From: Paragonimus westermani
Taxonomy: Eukaryota > Platyhelminthes > Trematoda > Plagiorchiida > Troglotrematidae
Assembly: GCA_008508345.1 (NCBI GenBank)
Contig: QNGE01001718.1
Span: 84,329 to 148,328, forward strand
Reading direction: 5' to 3'
DNA: 64,000 nucleotides
The notes under the pieces were generated by a model that was not told where the DNA came from, did not search any database, and worked only from the letters and a program-made list of their open reading frames with translations. Position numbers and translations under genes: made by a program. Of this stretch, positions 60,032-64,000 are shown one piece after another (the stretch's first letter is position 1; each line of letters begins with the position of its first letter).

Positions 60032-60218
60032 TGTGTGCTATTTTCTGAATAGACATAACTTAAAGCGAGACCAGTATTCCGTATATCCGAATTGAGCAGA
60101 ACACAATGAATGAACGATAACCGCACGCTTGTATCGGAATTACCGGCCGCACCAAAAAATGTACCACCAGAACTTTAATAATTGACGTGAAAGTTTACGT
60201 TCAATGAAATTCATCACA
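60032..60218 (-). repeat. Probable 3' LTR of element B
   Basis: On the minus strand TGTGATGAATTTCATTGA begins exactly where element A's LTR begins relative to the end of pol (GGCDEFH then stop, compared with GGCDEHD then stop). The far end is uncertain; TGTGTGCTATTT at 60032 on the + strand is one candidate. No second LTR is available to confirm it. Confidence 0.4.
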
Positions 60219-61147
60219 TCCGCCACACGTTGACTGGGACTACGGGTTCTTGTAATCCTTCCTGGAATTCATTTACAACCTTAAAGACCTTTGGGTGGTT
60301 CTTGTAAGTTCTTGATTTGAATTCGAATCCGGAACGGACTCATCACTATCTGAAGTCACATCAGAATTAGGTGCAAACTGAACTGTATCCTCAAACCGTA
60401 TCTGATCCATGTGTCGATTATGTGCAGTTTAATCATCAGCATTTAGAATTCAGTATAAGCATTTACCAAGATTCTTCAGAAGTAAACAAGATGACGGTCT
60501 TAAATCATTACCACAATAAAAGGTAACTTCAGAGGACTGAATACGCATCAAGTTTGACCTCAAAGACCATCCTTTAAAATGTTTGGCGGGACTTTCATTC
60601 GTAGTGGAATGGCAGTCATCGCGATATTGTAGCAGAAAGTTATCATTAAGGTCTTTGAATGTAGTACATTGAAGAGAGGCTATGGAAATTTCAAGTGTGT
60701 CAACAAAGTTTTCAGCCTGACTATTAGAGCAGGGATGTCAATCAGCAGCAAACAGATTCTTGCATCCAATGCCGTTGCGCCAAGTAGTTATAAGGTTGGC
60801 AGTGAAATGAGTACCATTGTCAGTCACTGACACAAGAGGGATATCTCCTTCGCTGAATAATCTTTTAAGTGCGTACTTGATGAATTCTGCAGTAAGTGTT
60901 GTTGCAAATGCCACTCTCGGCCACTTCGAATAGGAATCATTCACTACTAACGCATGATACTTGTCAAGAAAAGGACCACAATAATCCACATAAACCTGTT
61001 GCCAGGCCTCAGTTGACATCGGCCATGGAGTCCATTTAGACAGTCATTTGTGGAATTTGTGATGGTAAGATGAACGACTTTTAGCCAGACGAAAATATCA
61101 ACGTCAACCTCTGGCCACCAGTACGTTAGTCTGGCCAGTGACTTCAA
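60219..61147 (-). pseudogene. Element B integrase and pol C-terminus
   Basis: Minus-strand words: KSLARLTYWWPEVDVDIFVW (zinc-binding region end), QVYVDYCGPFLDKYHALVVN and DSYSKWPRVAFATT (first aspartate), VSVTDNGTHFTANL (second), HPCSNSQAENFVDTLEISIA (third acidic residue, E), FYCGNDLRPSS and a C-terminal region ending CGGCDEFH. The core catalytic residues are all visible and the damage is lighter than in element A, but stops remain between the frames (for example near 60735). Confidence 0.8.
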
Positions 61148-61416
61148 CTTTTAAACTCCAAGATATCCGGAATATAGGTCTTCCAGAACAGCTCTACGAA
61201 GAGTTGGAGGAATAACATTTCTGTCATTCGAGCACAATAATCCATCTGGAGTGAGTGATAATTCTTCCCGGGGCACAGAATATCTAAAAAAATTTCCGTC
61301 TGACTTGTGGGATCCAACCAGGTTGTGGCGGGCTGTGGATGGGTGAAAAGTAACGTTAGGTATCGCGAGTCAACTGTGTTCGGCTAAGCGACAGAGGCTG
61401 GATTAGAAGGCAATCA

Positions 61417-61851
61417 TCAATAGGTTTGCTCAGATGTATGTGTAACAAGTGACAAGTAGTCCACATGTTTGATTTGGATGGCTGGGTTGTGCACTATGAT
61501 GTAGTCATATGCACTGAGTTCTGTGTTCCATCGTTGAACCGTGATTGCTGATGAAAGTACCAATGAATCGTCAGGATTATAGATAAATTTCGGTGCTTCA
61601 CGACCCGACAGAATTTTGAATGGTATCCCAAACAGATGCTCATGAAGCTGCTTTACCGCCCAGTATACCGCCAGAGCTTCATGGTGTGTTTGAGCATAAC
61701 CTCTTTCTGCGAGATTGAGTCTGCGTGATAGACACACAACTGGTTTGTCGTCCTGCCCAAACACAGCTCCGATTCCAGCTGGAGAAGCACCAGTAATCAA
61801 CACAGGCATAGTTTTAGCAAGAAAAGGACGAAGTATGGCTTCACGTGACAT
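61417..61851 (-). pseudogene. Element B RNase H
   Basis: A 144-codon uninterrupted minus frame: PVLITGASPAGIGAVFGQDD (normally TDASP.GIGAVL), PVVCLSRRLNLAERGYAQTH, HEALAVYWAVKQLHEHLFGI, LSGREAPKFIYNPDDSLVLS and VQRWNTELSAYDYIIVHNPA, then QIKHVDYLS. This is nearly the whole domain that removes RNA from the RNA-DNA hybrid in Ty3/gypsy elements. The first catalytic aspartate (TDAS) is glycine (TGAS), and the TDHEAL aspartate is also changed (SGREAP), so it is inactive despite the open frame. Confidence 0.85.
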
Positions 61852-62109
61852 TTAATTCAACAACGAGCGTACCCACCGTTCACGAAGTAGAGTCCACGCG
61901 AACTGCTTTTCAGAAAGCAACTGCAGGTGTTCATTCCATGGACTGAACACTCAGCAAGGTGAGAGAAATTTGAAATGAGGCAGAAGTAGTACTGCAAAGC
62001 ACCTAACAAAGAACGTAATTCGAATTGATTCGTGGGTGAAGGTGCATCAACTAGTGAGTCTAGACGTTTGGCATCAGGTTTTAATCTGTTGCCGTTAACT
62101 AAGTAACCG

Positions 62110-62568
62110 AGTCACTCAAAACTGCTTACAGCAAAAGCGCATTTGTTTAGATTACCAGCAATGGTTTCGTCAAAAACTGTTGGAATGGCTTCAAAAGACG
62201 AATCATGGGTTAACTTTTCTGAAGTATATAAGATGACCTCATCCTGATAAACTTCGACACCATCCATACGGTTCGCAATATTATTCACTACCTTCTGAAA
62301 GATAGCAAGAGAGTTACTAAGTACAAACGGCAAAATCGGTACTGAGAAAGTCAATTAGATGTGTTGATTGTTGTTATAGGCATTGATGTCTTATCCAAAG
62401 GAATTTTTAGATATGCATTCTTCAAGCAAATCTTGGAGAAAACTTTGGATTCCGAAATTTTGTTCAGAATGACCTCAGGTTCAGCCATGGCACACGTATG
62501 ATACTTGAAGCATCGAGTTATAGTAAGTCGATAATCGCCACATATGTGCGTAGTTTTCCCATCAGACT
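62110..62568 (-). pseudogene. Element B reverse transcriptase, main part
   Basis: Minus-strand words: SDGKTTHICGDYRLTITR, VILNKISESKVFSKICLKNA, YLKIPLDKTSMPITTINTSN, ILPFVLSNSLAIFQKVVNNI and VEVYQDEVILYTSEKLTHDS. The catalytic YxDD reads YQDE and KIDLKDAY reads KICLKNAY, so two catalytic aspartates are lost. A stop follows TINTSN. The upstream end is cut exactly where the solo LTR at 62569 begins. Confidence 0.8.
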
Positions 62569-63221
62569 TGTAGTGAGATCACCTTCGACACCCCCAAAAT
62601 TCTAAATTTCGCGCGACGTGAGAGTTGCTTTGCCAGTACCACCGCGCCGGTACACATTACCTTGTGAATGTAAATTTACTACAAACCACTAGTATCAGAG
62701 TTAGTGGGCAGGCATAGGTATCGCAGTTATGCTCGTAGCTGTATAATGAATCCGCGCCATCTCTACTACTGTAGGTTACATTCACTAGGATAGCAATATT
62801 GAGCTATTACCGTTAGGAACGCCCCTTAACCAGTCTAACGCTTGTTTGAATTCTGAAGGTCGACTGGAATGTTCCGTCGACGCATTCTTCCTCTCTGACG
62901 GCTGCTGTGCGTTTTTGCTCAAGGTGCTCTCACGTCCAGCTCCCTAGCGCCCCTTAATTGTTACGTTGAGGTTTGTTGTGAACGGTGAGTGATTCAATAA
63001 ATAAAGTTTGTTTGCAGATTTACCGTTTCCTCCTTGCGACTTCCGATTCACGGTAGCATAAGGCTGAGGAAACTCTGGGCGTACGGATTCAGGAACTAGC
63101 ACTACACACTTCAATGGTGTCACAATCGGCGTGGCNACCGTTTCCTCCTTGCGACTTCCGATTCACGGTAGCATAAGGCTGAGGAAACTCTGGGCGTACG
63201 GATTCAGGAACTAGCACTACA
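62569..63221 (+). mobile_element. Solo LTR, family 2, nested in element B RT
   Basis: The sequence starts TGTAGTG and ends CACTACA (7-bp perfect inverted ends) and interrupts RT coding between TPIVTPLK (63226 side) and SDGKTTHICGD (62568 side). Flanking bases GACT (62565-62568) and CACT (63222-63225) look like a 4-bp target duplication with one change. Removing one copy of the 114-bp assembly duplication leaves about 538 bp. An AATAAATAAA near 62996 on the + strand is a likely polyadenylation signal and suggests + orientation. It has no clear similarity to solo LTR family 1. Confidence 0.7.
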
Positions 63222-63250
63222 CACTTCAATGGTGTCACAATCGGCGTGGC
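63022..63250. other. Assembly join: exact 114-bp duplicate around a single N
   Basis: 63022-63135 and 63137-63250 are identical and separated by one N at 63136. It is most likely an unmerged contig overlap, not a biological repeat. Confidence 0.85.
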
Positions 63251-63310
63251 CCAAGAACATGAACCAACAGACTCAAGTTCAGTGTATACGTGCACTAAAT
63301 TAACGTTTCC
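63226..63310 (-). pseudogene. Element B RT, N-terminal piece
   Basis: The minus strand reads VHVYTELESVGSCSWATPIV then TPLK, matching the entry to gypsy RT (ELE..G.....S.WATPIVTPLK). It continues in frame with SDGK at 62568 if the solo LTR is left out. Upstream of 63310 no gypsy sequence was recognised. Confidence 0.7.
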
Positions 63311-64000
63311 TCAGGTATACGCAGAAATATTAGACGCGAAATAAAAATACAGATAATTGTGGAGACCGAAAATGTATTTTGCGATAATTACATATGGTTT
63401 CCATCAGCGCTAGACCACAATGATACGCGAAATAGCAAGGGAGACTAAGGATCCGACCGCCGAGCGCGCCAGCGAGCCGAATAGTACGCAAACGAACAAA
63501 TGCGAACTCATGCATCAAGCAGACGGCAGGCAAAGATCCTTAAGGCCCTATGTACAGTGTGAGTTCAGATTGAAGAATGGACTTTACACATCGTACAGCA
63601 GACAGACATGCGGAATCTACAGGTCACTACACAATGAAACACTATTCTACCGGCTCGTTGTGCACCTTAATTACCGGTTCACGAAGTCCATGAGGATTTA
63701 TACGATGCTTCAGAAAAACTGGACCACCAGTTAAGTCTAGTTTAAGTGAAGGTATTTGCATCCCTCTTGTGGCCTTCAAGCAGTTGAGAAATATGTTTTC
63801 AAGCCTGTGAAATCATTTGGTGGTACAAACAGGGAAATCTGGATATGAAGCATTTTTTAAAACCCCGGAGTCGGTCATGTGTTTGCTAAATTTAGCCCCA
63901 AAATGGATGGGCGATGATGCGTTTAGTGCTCGTTGCACTAAGTCGCGTTTTCCCCCGATACGCAATTATCAGACGCGAAAAGCAAAAGGCCGTTGAAGAG
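63311..64000. other. No gene recognised
   Basis: A motif near 63317 (atacgcagaaatattagacgcgaaa) reappears in altered form near 63959 (atacgcaattatcagacgcgaaa), perhaps ends of an unidentified repeat. The + frame at 63420-63734 is unassigned. Confidence 0.35.

Larger units (their letters stand above)
60032..63310 (-). mobile_element. CsRn1-like Ty3/gypsy element B, truncated
   Basis: Minus-strand order: RT start (63300-63225), RT continuation (62568-62110), RNase H (61851-61417), zinc-finger region (61147-61020), integrase (61019-60220) and the start of a 3' LTR at 60218. Words match element A in order but differ strongly in sequence, so it is a separate lineage of the same group. A solo LTR splits the RT, and an assembly duplication lies inside that. 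No 5' LTR, gag or protease was recognised above 63310. The lower border (60032) is a guess from a TG and from the size of element A's LTR. Confidence 0.75.

Overview
The window looks like a large, intron-rich, repeat-laden animal nuclear genome, most likely a digenean trematode (flatworm). The evidence is indirect. Two degenerate Ty3/gypsy elements read like the CsRn1 clade known from liver and lung flukes. There are CR1/RTE-like LINE remnants, Penelope-like elements, a tRNA-derived SINE present many times, and very short coding exons separated by 4-16 kb introns. There is no bacterial gene organisation, CRISPR or operon. Most of the window is decayed mobile DNA or featureless intron.

Host genes. 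The best-supported gene is on the + strand: five exons (8074-8212, 20342-20476, 36691-36757, 40615-40707, 48983-49275) with GT/AG borders whose reading phases agree at every junction, ending in a stop at 49273-49275. Its 5' end lies outside or is unseen and I do not recognise the protein. Inside its second intron, a minus-strand candidate of three phase-compatible exons (22845-22711, 22629-22555, 22427-22395) ends in a stop. A cysteine-rich candidate + exon is at 791-913.

Mobile DNA by region. 0.9-1.5 kb: solo LTR (family 1). 11.2-14.3 kb: degenerate minus-strand LINE (endonuclease to C-terminus) with a SINE pair inside; about 1 kb of it recurs nearly unchanged at 34.6-35.6 kb. 14.4-17.2 kb: minus-strand Penelope-like element between 200-bp repeats, one with a hammerhead-like fold. 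17.9-18.75 kb: broken DDE transposase. 26.3-29.9 kb: pieces of a third gypsy family. 30.6-32.2 kb: another LINE. 43.4-43.8 kb: second Penelope fragment. 47.4-48.0 kb: second family-1 solo LTR. 51.4-53.3 kb: SINE cluster with a 431-bp tandem duplication. 55.2-63.3 kb: two CsRn1-like gypsy elements, both minus strand. Element A keeps both LTRs, a primer-site candidate, gag, protease, RT, RNase H and integrase remnants. Its 3' LTR holds a third family-1 solo LTR, and its 5' LTR preserves the empty target site. Element B has a different solo LTR inside its RT.

Two single-N positions (41840 and 63136) are flanked by exact duplicates of 90 and 114 bp and look like unmerged contig ends. No element appears capable of movement: every coding region seen has stops, frameshifts or missing parts. 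All homology calls are from memory of family motifs; none was searched.
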